Shown one piece after another: positions 33,530 to 42,445 of a stretch of DNA of 64,000 nt; position 1 is the stretch's first letter, and every line of letters starts with the position of its first letter. A program made the position numbers and the translations under genes. The stretch spans positions 1 through 64,000 of the forward strand of contig NZ_JOCX01000001.1 of assembly GCF_000717915.1 (NCBI RefSeq), read 5' to 3'. Source of the DNA: Streptomyces sp. NRRL S-244. Lineage in GTDB: Bacteria > Actinomycetota > Actinomycetes > Streptomycetales > Streptomycetaceae. The notes beneath the pieces are model-generated. The model saw nothing but the letters and a program-made list of their open reading frames with translations. It did no database searches and was not told the DNA's origin.

Positions 33530-35938
33530 TCAGGAAACCACCGCGGGATCGGCCTGCTGGGCCACCCGCTCGGCGGGCGCGCCCTCGCCCTCGGTGTCGT
33601 CCCCGACCGTGATGCCGCGGCGCTTGGAGATGTACACCGCGCCGACGATGACCGCGATGGCCAGGGCCGCGACGATCGCGCGTACGGTCGCGCTCGTGTC
33701 GGGGCCGTAGCTGAACTGCACGACCGCCGGGGCGATCAGCAGCGCCACCAGGTTCATGACCTTGAGCAGCGGGTTGATCGCGGGACCGGCGGTGTCCTTG
33801 AACGGGTCGCCGACCGTGTCGCCGATGACGACGGCCGCGTGCGCCTCGCTGCCCTTGCCGCCGTGGTGGCCGTCCTCGACAAGCTTCTTCGCGTTGTCCC
33901 ACGCGCCACCGGAGTTGGCGAGGAAGACCGCCATCAGGGTGCCGGTGCCGATGGCGCCCGCGAGGAACGAGCCGAGCGCGCCGACGCCGAGCGAGAACCC
34001 GACGGCGATCGGGGTGAGGACGGCGAGCAGGCCGGGCGTGGCGAGCTCGCGCAGCGCGTCCTTGGTGCAGATGTCCACGACGCGCCCGTACTCGGGCTTC
34101 TCGGTGTAGTCCATGATCCCGGGGTGCTCGCGGAACTGGCGGCGCACCTCGTAGACGACGGCGCCCGCGGAGCGGGAGACGGCGTTGATGGCGAGGCCGG
34201 AGAACAGGAACACGACCGCCGCGCCCAGGATCAGCCCGACGAGGTTGTTGGGCTGTGCGATGTCCAGGCTGAGGTTCATCTCCCCGGCCTTGGCACCGAC
34301 CTGCTTGACCGCGGTGGCGATCGCGTCGTTGTACGAGCCGAAGAGCGCCGCCGCGGCGAGCACGGCCGTGGCGATGGCGATGCCCTTGGTGATGGCCTTG
34401 GTGGTGTTGCCGACGGCGTCGAGGTCGGTCAGGACCTGCGCACCGGCGCCCTCGACGTCGCCGGACATCTCGGCGATGCCCTGGGCGTTGTCGGAGACGG
34501 GCCCGAAGGTGTCCATGGCGACGATGACGCCGACGGTGGTGAGCAGGCCGGTGCCGGCCAGGGCCACGGCGAAGAGCGCGAGCAGGATCGAGGTCCCGCC
34601 GAGCAGGAACGCCCCGTACACGCCGAGGCCGATGAGCAGCGCCGTGTAGACGGCGGACTCCAGGCCGACGGAGATGCCGGCGAGGACGACGGTGGCCGCG
34701 CCGGTCAGGGAGGACTTGCCGATGTCCCGGACGGGACGCCGGTTGGTCTCGGTGAAGTAGCCGGTGAGCTGCTGGATCAGGGCCGCGAGCAGGATGCCGA
34801 TCGCCACGGCGACGAGGGCCAGGATGCGCGGGTCGCCGGAGTGGTTGGTGATCGCGGGGTTCTCGACGCCGAGCAGGTCCTTGTAGCTGGACGGCAGGTA
34901 GACGAAGACGGCGATCGCGACCAGGACCAGCGAGATCACGGCGGAGATGAAGAAGCCGCGGTTGATGGCGGTCATTCCGCTCCGGTCGGAGCGGCGCGGG
35001 GAGACCGCGAAGATGCCGATCATGGCGGTGATGACGCCGATCGCGGGAACGATCAGCGGGAAGGCCAGGCCGAGGTCACCGAAGGCGGCCTTGCCGAGGA
35101 TCAGCGCGGCCACGAGGGTGACGGCGTACGACTCGAAGAGGTCCGCCGCCATACCGGCGCAGTCGCCGACGTTGTCGCCCACATTGTCGGCGATGGTCGC
35201 GGCATTGCGCGGGTCGTCCTCCGGAATGCCCTGCTCGACCTTGCCGACCAGGTCGGCGCCGACGTCGGCGGCCTTGGTGAAAATGCCGCCTCCGACACGC
35301 ATGAACATCGCGATCAGCGCGGCGCCGAGGCCGAAGCCCTCCAGGACCTTGGGGGCGTCGGCGGCGTAGACCAGGACGACGCAGGAGGCGCCGAACAGGC
35401 CGAGGCCGACGGTGAACATGCCGACGACGCCGCCGGTGCGGAAGGCGATCCGCATGGCCTTGTGCGCGACGTCGGTGAGGTCCTTGGCGGGCTCGCCCTC
35501 GGCGGGGGTGGCCTCGCGCGCGGCGGCGGCGACGCGCACGTTGGCGCGGACCGCGAGGCGCATGCCGATGTAGCCGGTGGCCGCCGAGAAGATGGCGCCC
35601 ACGAGGAAGAAGGCGGAACGCCCCGCCCGCTGGGTCCAGTCGTCGGCGGGGAGCAGGAAGAGCAGGAAGAACACGACGACGGCGAAGATCCCGAGGGTGC
35701 GCAGCTGCCGGCCGAGGTAGGCGTTGGCGCCTTCCTGGACCGCGGCGGCGATTTTCTTCATGCTGTCGGTTCCCTCGTCCGCCGCGAGAACCTGGCGGAC
35801 CAGGATCTGCGCGACGACGAGTGCGGCAAGTGCCACGGCCGCGATCACCATGACGATGAGCCGATTGTCATCGGTGAGTACGGCGGCTGCCAGATCGGAG
35901 TTTCCGATCGGCGCGTTGGGGGTGAAGAGCCCCGTCAT
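33530..35938 (-). CDS. hppA: membrane-bound proton-translocating pyrophosphatase
   Basis: A protein of 802 residues with about 16 membrane helices; start ATG 35938 with AAGGAGG. The conserved loops are present: DVGADLVGKVEQGIPEDDPR with ADNVGDNVGDCAGMAADLFE, and NSGGAWDNAKKLVE. Lys in GNTTKAITKG (where K+-dependent enzymes have Ala) marks the K+-independent, H+-pumping class, an established rule for this family. It hydrolyses PPi and pumps protons. Divergent promoter-like AT-rich DNA lies upstream at 35939-36140. Confidence 0.95.
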   Translation of the reverse strand: MTGLFTPNAPIGNSDLAAAVLTDDNRLIVMVIAAVALAALVVAQILVRQVLAADEGTDSMKKIAAAVQEGANAYLGRQLRTLGIFAVVVFFLLFLLPADDWTQRAGRSAFFLVGAIFSAATGYIGMRLAVRANVRVAAAAREATPAEGEPAKDLTDVAHKAMRIAFRTGGVVGMFTVGLGLFGASCVVLVYAADAPKVLEGFGLGAALIAMFMRVGGGIFTKAADVGADLVGKVEQGIPEDDPRNAATIADNVGDNVGDCAGMAADLFESYAVTLVAALILGKAAFGDLGLAFPLIVPAIGVITAMIGIFAVSPRRSDRSGMTAINRGFFISAVISLVLVAIAVFVYLPSSYKDLLGVENPAITNHSGDPRILALVAVAIGILLAALIQQLTGYFTETNRRPVRDIGKSSLTGAATVVLAGISVGLESAVYTALLIGLGVYGAFLLGGTSILLALFAVALAGTGLLTTVGVIVAMDTFGPVSDNAQGIAEMSGDVEGAGAQVLTDLDAVGNTTKAITKGIAIATAVLAAAALFGSYNDAIATAVKQVGAKAGEMNLSLDIAQPNNLVGLILGAAVVFLFSGLAINAVSRSAGAVVYEVRRQFREHPGIMDYTEKPEYGRVVDICTKDALRELATPGLLAVLTPIAVGFSLGVGALGSFLAGAIGTGTLMAVFLANSGGAWDNAKKLVEDGHHGGKGSEAHAAVVIGDTVGDPFKDTAGPAINPLLKVMNLVALLIAPAVVQFSYGPDTSATVRAIVAALAIAVIVGAVYISKRRGITVGDDTEGEGAPAERVAQQADPAVVS

Positions 35939-36143
35939 TCGTCCTCCTTGACGTGATGAGCTCAAGATGTGGACGGATTGTAGGGAGCTCTTCCCGATCA
36001 AAACAGTGCGCAGGAAACGGAATTGGCCTGCTCTTGCTCCTCAGCAATAGATCGCGTCACTCCATTACCCCCCGAAAGAAGTAATGGGGCAAAGGCATTG
36101 ACGCCTGATCATTGATCTAGGAAATGCCGTCGGGGTATGAAAA

Positions 36144-36166
36144 AAGGCCCTGCTCAGCAGGGCCTT
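36144..36166 (-). terminator. rho-independent terminator of the bldG/anti-sigma operon
   Basis: AAGGCCCTGCT and AGCAGGGCCTT (36144-36154 and 36156-36166) form a hairpin followed, on the minus strand, by TTTTTTC. It lies 35 bp after the anti-sigma stop. Confidence 0.8.
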
Positions 36167-36200
36167 GATGAAGATCGGAAGAATCTCCGAACGGGCGGGG

Positions 36201-36641
36201 CTACGGGAGATCGGTCGCGCCGGACACGGGCCAGCTCATCCGGATGGTCCCGCCCCCCTCCCCGCTCGTCACCTCGACGTCGTCGACGAGCCCGCTGATC
36301 ACGGCGAGGCCCATCTCGTCCTCGGTGTCGGTGTCCGGGTCCAGGGCGGCGTCGAGGCCGGGCACGGCGCCCTCCGGGCCACCGGCCGGTCCGGGCACCT
36401 CGTCGCCGACCTCGATGGAGAACAGCTTCTCCTCCTCGGTCAGGACCACCCGAACGGGCGCGGTCAGCCCGTTGCTGAGGTGCAGACCGACGGCGCGCGA
36501 GCAGGCCTCGCCCACGGCGAGGCGGACCTCGTCGAGCACGGCTTCGTCCACGCCGGCCCGCCGCGCCACGGCGGCCGCGACGAGGCGGGCCGTCCTGACG
36601 TGTTCGGGCTGGGCGCTGAAGCGCAGTTCAACGGTGGCCAT
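36201..36641 (-). CDS. anti-sigma factor, HATPase_c serine-kinase-like (partner of BldG)
   Basis: A protein of 146 residues from the ATG at 36641. It has the GHKL/HATPase fold: MATVELRFSAQPEHVRTARL, RLAVGEACSRAVGLH (N-box position with Ser-Arg in place of Asn), and DEMGLAVISGLVDDVEV near the end. It matches the gene that follows bldG in S. coelicolor (SCO3548, ApgA-type), whose product binds BldG and sigma factors controlling development and stress. It is 119 bp downstream of bldG on the same strand. Confidence 0.85.
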   Translation of the reverse strand: MATVELRFSAQPEHVRTARLVAAAVARRAGVDEAVLDEVRLAVGEACSRAVGLHLSNGLTAPVRVVLTEEEKLFSIEVGDEVPGPAGGPEGAVPGLDAALDPDTDTEDEMGLAVISGLVDDVEVTSGEGGGTIRMSWPVSGATDLP

Positions 36642-36760
36642 GCGCGTCCCCCTCGGACTACGGGCGTGCCTTACAGGGGCCCGGACCGCTGTCGGCCCGC
36701 GCCCCCGCTCCTCTTCGGCTCCCCCCGCGGTGCCTGGCGGCGCCGCGGAGGGTGAGACCG

Positions 36761-37102
36761 TCAGTCGGTGGCTGCGACGGCGTCTTCCACCGTCGTGTGG
36801 ATCGGGAAGACCTTCGTCAGGCCGGTGATGCGGAAAATCTTCAGGATGCGCTCCTGGTTGCACACCAGACGCAGCGAGCCCTCGTGTGCACGGACGCGCT
36901 TGAGACCTCCCACGAGCACACCAAGCCCGGTGGAGTCGAGGAAGTCCACTCGCTCCATGTCGACAACCAGGTGGTAGCTGCCGTCGTTCACCAACTCGAC
37001 CAACTGCTCGCGCAGCTTGGGCGCGGTATACACATCAATCTCGCCACCGACCTCCACGACCGTGCGGTCGCCGACAGTGCGAGTCGACAGGGACAGGTCC
37101 AC
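36761..37102 (-). CDS. bldG: anti-sigma factor antagonist, STAS domain
   Basis: A protein of 113 residues. A classic STAS fold with the phosphorylatable Ser in [17 protein letters not shown] near residue 57, preceded by [20 protein letters not shown]. Sequence and context (hppA, anti-sigma, helicase) match BldG of S. coelicolor, required for aerial mycelium and antibiotic production. Phosphorylation of the Ser by an anti-sigma kinase would switch partner binding. The divergent helicase gene starts about 80 bp away. Confidence 0.93.
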   Translation of the reverse strand: MDLSLSTRTVGDRTVVEVGGEIDVYTAPKLREQLVELVNDGSYHLVVDMERVDFLDSTGLGVLVGGLKRVRAHEGSLRLVCNQERILKIFRITGLTKVFPIHTTVEDAVAATD

Positions 37103-37183
37103 GGATCCTCCAGCACCTTGCTATCGAGCGGCGCCCCCCAGGGGCCTCCCCACCCGTAGGCAGGGGAGGGATTGGCTGCCGCG

Positions 37184-39637
37184 ATGGCATTCAATCACTT
37201 ACCGGCAGGCGCGCACGACGCCTTCCGACCATTGTCCCGCACGCCGGTGACACACTCGGTTCCAATGGCCAATACTCACCGTCCCGGTCGGCCCACGGCA
37301 CCCGAGGACCCACGACCCACCCCCGGCACGGTTCTGGACCGGCTCTCACGGGGGCCTTCTCGAGCTGCGCGCATCACCCATACGGAGCACTTGCCCCCTC
37401 GGGAGGGTCGTCATGCAGTCTGGCCCGACCGCATCCGAACGGATGTCGTAGCCGCGATCCGGGCAGCGGGCATCGAACATCCGTGGGAACACCAGGCCGC
37501 GGCCGCCGAGCACGCCCTGGACGGCGAGTCGGTGGTCGTCGCCACCGGCACCGCCTCGGGCAAGTCGCTGGCCTACCTCGCGCCCGTGCTCTCCGCCCTC
37601 GCGGACGGTGCACAGGCCCCCAACGGCAGGGGTGCGACCGCCCTCTACCTGGCCCCGACCAAGGCCCTGGCGGCCGACCAGCGGCGCGCCGTACGTGAGC
37701 TGGCCGGGCCCCTCGGCAACGCGATCCGGCCGGCGGTCTACGACGGCGACACGCCGGTAGAAGAACGCGAATGGGTGCGCCAGTACGCGAACTACGTGCT
37801 CACCAACCCCGACATGCTGCACCGGGGTATCCTGCCCGCCCATCCCCGCTGGTCCTCCTTCCTGCGCGCCCTGCGCTACGTGGTCATCGACGAGTGCCAC
37901 ACCTACCGGGGCGTATTCGGCTCCCACGTGGCCCAGGTACTGCGCCGCCTGCGGCGGCTGTGCGCCCGCTACGGCGCCGATCCGGTCTTCCTGCTGGCCT
38001 CGGCCACCGCGAGCGACCCGGCGGCCGCCGCGTCCCGGCTGACGGGCGTGCCGGTCCTGGAGGTCGCCGACGACGCCTCCCCCCGCGGCGAGGTCGTCTT
38101 CGCCCTGTGGGAGCCGCCGCTGACCGAGCTGCGGGGCGAGAAGGGCGCCCCGGTGCGCCGCACCGCCACGGCCGAGACCGCCGACCTGCTGACCGACCTG
38201 GTCGTCCAGGGGGTCCGTACGGTCGCCTTCGTCCGCTCCCGGCGCGGCGCGGAGCTGATCTCGGTGATCGCCCAGGAGCGGCTGGCCGAGGTGGACCGGT
38301 CCCTGCCCCGGCGGGTCGCGGCCTACCGGGGCGGCTACCTGCCCGAGGAGCGCCGGGCCCTGGAGCGGGCCCTGCACTCCGGCGAGCTGCTGGGCCTGGC
38401 CGCCACCACCGCCCTGGAGCTGGGCGTGGACGTCTCGGGGCTGGACGCCGTCCTGATCACCGGGTACCCGGGCACCAGGGCCTCCCTGTGGCAGCAGGCG
38501 GGCCGGGCCGGGCGCTCGGGGCAGGGCGCCCTGGCGGTGCTGATCGCCCGGGACGACCCGCTCGACACCTACCTGGTCCACCATCCGGAGGCCCTGTTCC
38601 GCCAACCGGTGGAGGCCACGGTCCTGGATCCGGACAACCCGTACGTCCTGGCCCCGCACCTGTGCGCGGCCGCAGCCGAGCTCCCGCTGACGGAGCCGGA
38701 CCTCGCCCTGTTCGGCCCGGCGGCCGCTGAACTGATCCCGCAGCTGGAGGCCACCAAGCTGCTGCGCCGCCGGGCGACGGCCTGGCACTGGACCCGCCGG
38801 GAGCGGGCCTCGGACCTGACCGACATCCGCGGCGGGGGCGGCCGCCCGGTGCAGATCGTCGAGGCGGCCACCGGGCGCCTGCTGGGCACCGTCGACGAGT
38901 CGGCGGCCCACACCGCCGTCCACGAAGGGGCCGTCCACCTCCACCAGGGCCGCACCTATCTGGTGAAGCAGCTGGACCTGGAGGATTCGGTGGCGCTGGT
39001 CGAGGAGTCCAATCCGCCGTTCTCGACCACCGCACGCGACACCACCTCCATCTCCGTCCTGGAGACCGAGACCGAGATCCCGTGGGGCCCGGCCCGGCTC
39101 TGCTTCGGCTCGGTGGAGGTGACCAACCAGGTCGTCTCGTACCTGCGCCGCAAACTGATCACCGGCGAGGTGCTCGGCGAGGCCAAGCTGGACCTGCCGC
39201 CGCGCACCCTGCGCACCAGGGCCGTGTGGTGGACCGTGACCGAGGACCAGCTCGACGAGGCCCGGATCAACCCGGAGATCCTCGGCGGCGCCCTGCACGC
39301 CGCCGAGCACGCCTCCATCGGCCTGCTCCCGCTGTTCGCCACCTGCGACCGCTGGGACATCGGCGGGGTCTCCGTCCCGCTGCATCCCGACACCCTCCTC
39401 CCGACCGTGTTCGTCTACGACGGCCACCCCGGCGGCGCCGGGTTCGCGGAGCGGGCCTTCCACACGGCCCGCGCCTGGCTGACGGCGACCCGCGACGCGA
39501 TCGCCGCCTGCGAATGCGAGGCCGGCTGCCCGTCCTGCATCCAGTCCCCCAAGTGCGGCAACGGCAACGACCCCCTCCACAAGCGCGGCGCGATCCGCCT
39601 CCTCACCCGCCTCCTGTCCGAGGCCCCGCCCGCCTGA
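37184..39637 (+). CDS. DEAD/DEAH-box helicase with C-terminal DUF1998-type zinc domain (MrfA/Hrq1-like)
   Basis: A protein of 817 residues from the ATG at 37184 (a TTG four codons earlier also has a ribosome site). Helicase motifs: ATGTASGKSLAYL (Walker A), LAPTKALAADQ, VIDECHTYRG (DECH), LASATASDP, and QQAGRAGRSGQ (motif VI). The end has the four-Cys cluster CECEAGCPSC...CGNGND of MrfA/Hrq1-type helicases, which act in repair of crosslinks and mitomycin damage. The gene is divergent from bldG and convergent with the tad locus. Confidence 0.88.
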   Translation: MAFNHLPAGAHDAFRPLSRTPVTHSVPMANTHRPGRPTAPEDPRPTPGTVLDRLSRGPSRAARITHTEHLPPREGRHAVWPDRIRTDVVAAIRAAGIEHPWEHQAAAAEHALDGESVVVATGTASGKSLAYLAPVLSALADGAQAPNGRGATALYLAPTKALAADQRRAVRELAGPLGNAIRPAVYDGDTPVEEREWVRQYANYVLTNPDMLHRGILPAHPRWSSFLRALRYVVIDECHTYRGVFGSHVAQVLRRLRRLCARYGADPVFLLASATASDPAAAASRLTGVPVLEVADDASPRGEVVFALWEPPLTELRGEKGAPVRRTATAETADLLTDLVVQGVRTVAFVRSRRGAELISVIAQERLAEVDRSLPRRVAAYRGGYLPEERRALERALHSGELLGLAATTALELGVDVSGLDAVLITGYPGTRASLWQQAGRAGRSGQGALAVLIARDDPLDTYLVHHPEALFRQPVEATVLDPDNPYVLAPHLCAAAAELPLTEPDLALFGPAAAELIPQLEATKLLRRRATAWHWTRRERASDLTDIRGGGGRPVQIVEAATGRLLGTVDESAAHTAVHEGAVHLHQGRTYLVKQLDLEDSVALVEESNPPFSTTARDTTSISVLETETEIPWGPARLCFGSVEVTNQVVSYLRRKLITGEVLGEAKLDLPPRTLRTRAVWWTVTEDQLDEARINPEILGGALHAAEHASIGLLPLFATCDRWDIGGVSVPLHPDTLLPTVFVYDGHPGGAGFAERAFHTARAWLTATRDAIAACECEAGCPSCIQSPKCGNGNDPLHKRGAIRLLTRLLSEAPPA

Positions 39638-39665
39638 GGGCCCTCGTACGAGAACCCCCGTTCGG

Positions 39666-40108
39666 TCAGGGGCCAGTCGGGTCGGCACGGGCGGGCCCGC
39701 TCGGGCGCCGATCGTCGGGGCGAAGGGGCCCGTCGTGGGACGGGCCGACACCTCGGCGACCTCGCCGTGGACGGTGCAGGCGGTCACCGCCGCGCTCTGG
39801 GCCCCCGCGACGCGGCGGGCCGCGGCGCAGGCGGCCACGGGGCCGTGGGTCCAGGTCGCAGCCGCCGCCAGGGCCGCCAGGTCGGCCGCCGCCGCCGCGC
39901 GGTGCCGGGCCACGACGGCCTGGCCGAGCAGCAGCACCCCGCCGAACACCGCCCCCAGCACCGTCGCCACCAGTGCGGCCCACACCGTCGCCGACCCCCG
40001 ATCCCGGGCCCGGTCCAGATCCCGATCCCGGGCCCGGTCCCGGCCCAGATCCCGGCCCCGGCCCCGGCCCCGGCCCCGGCCCCGGTCCCGGCCCCGGTCC
40101 CGGCTCAT
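39666..40108 (-). CDS. Rv3654c-type TadE/G-like pseudopilin-assembly protein, 3' end uncertain
   Basis: Start ATG 40108 overlaps the previous stop by 4 bp. The first 38 residues are a run of RD/RG pairs (DRGRDRGRGRGRGRGRDLGR), encoded by GGCCCC-type hexamers. Then comes the family signature RGSATVWAALVATVLGAVFG, a membrane helix, and AAAADLAALAAAATWTHGPV with CAAARRVA and CTVHGEVAEV. Normal members end soon after the ARAGPP-like segment, but here the frame has no stop and stays open through the antisense of the helicase to 37346. The nearest stop in a neighbouring frame is at 39666. An indel near the 3' end is likely. Confidence 0.6.
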
Positions 40109-40482
40109 GGCGGCGGCCCCACGCTGTCCTCGGCCAGGGCCACCGCCTGTGCCCCGAGCCGTACCGGCAGCCCGCCCGGGCCCGGCGCCGGGGCCGACAC
40201 CCCGACCCTCCACAGGCCCCCATCAGACTCCAGCACCACCTCCGCCCCCGCCGGGGCGGCCGCCCGGGCCGCCGCCTGCGCCACGCCCGCCGGCTCCGAG
40301 CGGGCCGCCGCCCGGGCGCCGGCCCGGGCCGCGTCCACACACCGGATCTGCGCGGCCGCCGCCATCAGCGCCCACACCAGCAGCGCCGCGAAGAGCACCA
40401 GCGCGGGAATCACCAGGGCGGCCTCCGCCGTCACATATCCCCGGTCGCCCGGTCCCCCGCGCTTTTCCTCAGAACGGCACAT
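40105..40482 (-). CDS. TadE-family protein
   Basis: A protein of 125 residues from the ATG at 40482. The N-terminus has the TadE signature (GDRGYVTAEAALVIPALVLF), a single membrane helix with the conserved Glu, then a domain with AAAAQIRCVDAARAGARAAA and VVLESDGGLW. TadE-like pseudopilins are processed by a prepilin peptidase and help assemble Flp-type fibres. It overlaps the pilin gene by 14 bp and the next gene by 4 bp. Confidence 0.82.
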   Translation of the reverse strand: MCRSEEKRGGPGDRGYVTAEAALVIPALVLFAALLVWALMAAAAQIRCVDAARAGARAAARSEPAGVAQAAARAAAPAGAEVVLESDGGLWRVGVSAPAPGPGGLPVRLGAQAVALAEDSVGPPP

Positions 40483-40666
40483 CGAGTGCCTTCCCGATGG
40501 TCGACTGAAGCGCCGTGGAGACCACTTCACTCGTCACCACCTTGTACAGAACGGCCGCGAATGCACACGCCGCGATCGTGCCCATGGCGTATTCCGAAGT
40601 GGACATGCCCGCGTCGTTCGCACGACCGCTCATCGCCGACCGCAGACGAAACCTGATGATCCTCAT
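40469..40666 (-). CDS. Flp-type small pilin, DUF4244 family
   Basis: A protein of 65 residues from the ATG at 40666 with AGGAGG 6 bp before it. It has a basic leader, then GMSTSEYAMGTIAACAFAAV, the G/xxxE cleavage and helix pattern of Flp pilins with Glu at +5. This is the DUF4244 pilin of actinobacterial tad loci. Its tail (TIGKALDVPF) is short. It would be the main fibre subunit. Confidence 0.85.
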   Translation of the reverse strand: MRIIRFRLRSAMSGRANDAGMSTSEYAMGTIAACAFAAVLYKVVTSEVVSTALQSTIGKALDVPF

Positions 40667-40784
40667 GACAACCTCCTGTTGATTCGGGTTCTTGACGTGA
40701 TCCACTGATGATCCGATTGGCGTTTCCAGGCGCCGAGTTGAGGGCCGACCTGAGAGCCGAGCTTCCGGAGTTTCTGTTGTGACT

Positions 40785-41561
40785 TCAGGCGGCCGAGAGA
40801 AGACCGGAGGCCATTCCGATCACCACCGGGGCCACTCCGACCGCGAGGAACGCGGGGAGGAAACACAGCCCCACCGGAGCGGTGACGAGCACCGCCGCCC
40901 GCTGCGCCCGGGCTCCGGCCCGCCGGGCGCGGTCCTCGCGCAGGGCCGTCGCCAGGCGGGAGACCGGCTCCGCGGCCGGGGCTCCCGTACGGGCCGCCCG
41001 CTCCAGGCATTCCGCGAGCACCCGGGCTCCCGGTATCTCCGCCAACCTCCCCCACGCGGAGCCCGGTTCGCCGCCGAGCCGCAGCTCCGCCCCGGCCAGC
41101 GCCAGCCGCTCGCCGACCGGACCGCCCAGTGACTCGCCCACCACCTCGGCGGCCTCCACCGGCGCGGCACCGGTCGCGAGGCACGCGGCCAACAGATCGG
41201 CCGCGAAGGGGAGCTGACGCTCCGCATCCCGCGGATCCACCCCGGCGGGCGGCCGCGCCCGCCGCTGCCAGCGCCACACCCCGATCGCCGCCCCGCAGCC
41301 GGCCAACACTCCCAGCACCCCGCCGACCAGCACCCAGGCCGCCAGCAGCGCCCCCGCCGGGCCCGCCCACACCGTCACGGCCGCCCGTATCCCGGGCCCG
41401 AACACCGGCGCCCGATGCTCCGGTTCCGCCGACAGCAGCGCGGCGATCCTGCGCCGGGCCGCCCGCGCCCGGACCCGGGCCGCCACCGCCGAAGCCGTGC
41501 ACAGCACCGCCACCGCGAGGCACAACGCCATCCCCAGCCTGTGGATCACGAAGCCGCCCAT
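40785..41561 (-). CDS. TadC-like type II/IV secretion F-family membrane protein
   Basis: A protein of 258 residues. Membrane helices at both ends (GMALCLAVAVLCTASAVAAR and LVTAPVGLCFLPAFLAVGVA) flank a cytoplasmic T2SSF domain with LPFAADLLAACLATGAAPVE and LAECLERAARTGAPAAEPVS. It works with TadB as the inner-membrane platform. Start is ATG 41561 or the GTG one codon earlier, with GGGGGAG upstream; it overlaps the tadB stop by 1 bp. Confidence 0.85.
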   Translation of the reverse strand: MGGFVIHRLGMALCLAVAVLCTASAVAARVRARAARRRIAALLSAEPEHRAPVFGPGIRAAVTVWAGPAGALLAAWVLVGGVLGVLAGCGAAIGVWRWQRRARPPAGVDPRDAERQLPFAADLLAACLATGAAPVEAAEVVGESLGGPVGERLALAGAELRLGGEPGSAWGRLAEIPGARVLAECLERAARTGAPAAEPVSRLATALREDRARRAGARAQRAAVLVTAPVGLCFLPAFLAVGVAPVVIGMASGLLSAA

Positions 41562-42445
41562 CACCGCTCCCCCGCCCGTACGATCCGCCGACACCACAGC
41601 AGCCCCAGCGCCTCCAGCACCCCGCCCGCCAGCAGACAGCCCCACCCGACCGGGGTGTGCAGCAGCACGCGGAGCGGATCCGCTCCGAGCCCGGTGCCGA
41701 TCAACAGGCCGACCAGTGGCAGCAGGGCCAGCACCCCCGTGGTCGACCTGGCACCCGCCAACTGGGCCCGCAGGGACTCCTGCCGGTCCCGCTCGGCCCG
41801 CAACGCCCCCTCCAGCCGGTCCAGTCCGGCCGCGAGCCCCGCGCCCCCGTCCACCGAGATCGACCAACAGGCGGCCATCCCGGCCAGCCCTTCCGCCCCA
41901 GGCTCCCGCGACGCCTGCCGCAACGCCGCGGGGACGTCCCCGCCGAAGGCCGCGGCGGCCAGCACCGCCGCCTCCGCCGGGCCCGGACCGCCCGGCCCCG
42001 CGGCCGACCGCCGCAGCGCCGCCGTCAGCGCCTGTCCGGGCTGGGCCCCCGCCCGCAGCTCGCCCACCGCCGCTCCGCACAGCGCGATCACCCCGGCGGC
42101 CCGGGCACCCCGCTCCCGCTCCCGCTGCCGGCCCCGCAGCCACCGCCGCACCAGCGGCACCGCCGCCGCGCCCGCCACCAGCGGGATCACCGACCCGCCC
42201 AGCAGCGCGACCACGAGCCCGATCCCGAGGCAGGACCACTCCCGCCACCGCGCGGCCCGTACCCGCACCGCGATCAGCAGCCGCTCCCGGCGCACCGGAC
42301 CGCGGGGCACCACGGGCCCGCCCCCGGCCAGCACCACCCGGGCCCGCCGGGACACCCGGTCTCCCCCGGCCAGCGCCCAGGCGGCCGTCCCCGCGCAGAG
42401 CACCCCGGCGAACAAAGGCAGCGGCACCGCGGCCGCCCCGTTCAC
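41561..42445 (-). CDS. TadB-like type II/IV secretion F-family membrane protein
   Basis: A protein of 294 residues from the GTG at 42445, overlapping the tadA stop by 4 bp. Hydrophobic helices lie near the N-terminus (LPLFAGVLCAGTAAWALAGG), in the middle (LGIGLVVALLGGSVIPLVAG) and at the end (TTGVLALLPLVGLLIGTGLG). The cytoplasmic part carries the T2SSF pattern. With TadC it anchors the TadA motor. Confidence 0.85.
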   Translation of the reverse strand: MNGAAAVPLPLFAGVLCAGTAAWALAGGDRVSRRARVVLAGGGPVVPRGPVRRERLLIAVRVRAARWREWSCLGIGLVVALLGGSVIPLVAGAAAVPLVRRWLRGRQRERERGARAAGVIALCGAAVGELRAGAQPGQALTAALRRSAAGPGGPGPAEAAVLAAAAFGGDVPAALRQASREPGAEGLAGMAACWSISVDGGAGLAAGLDRLEGALRAERDRQESLRAQLAGARSTTGVLALLPLVGLLIGTGLGADPLRVLLHTPVGWGCLLAGGVLEALGLLWCRRIVRAGER

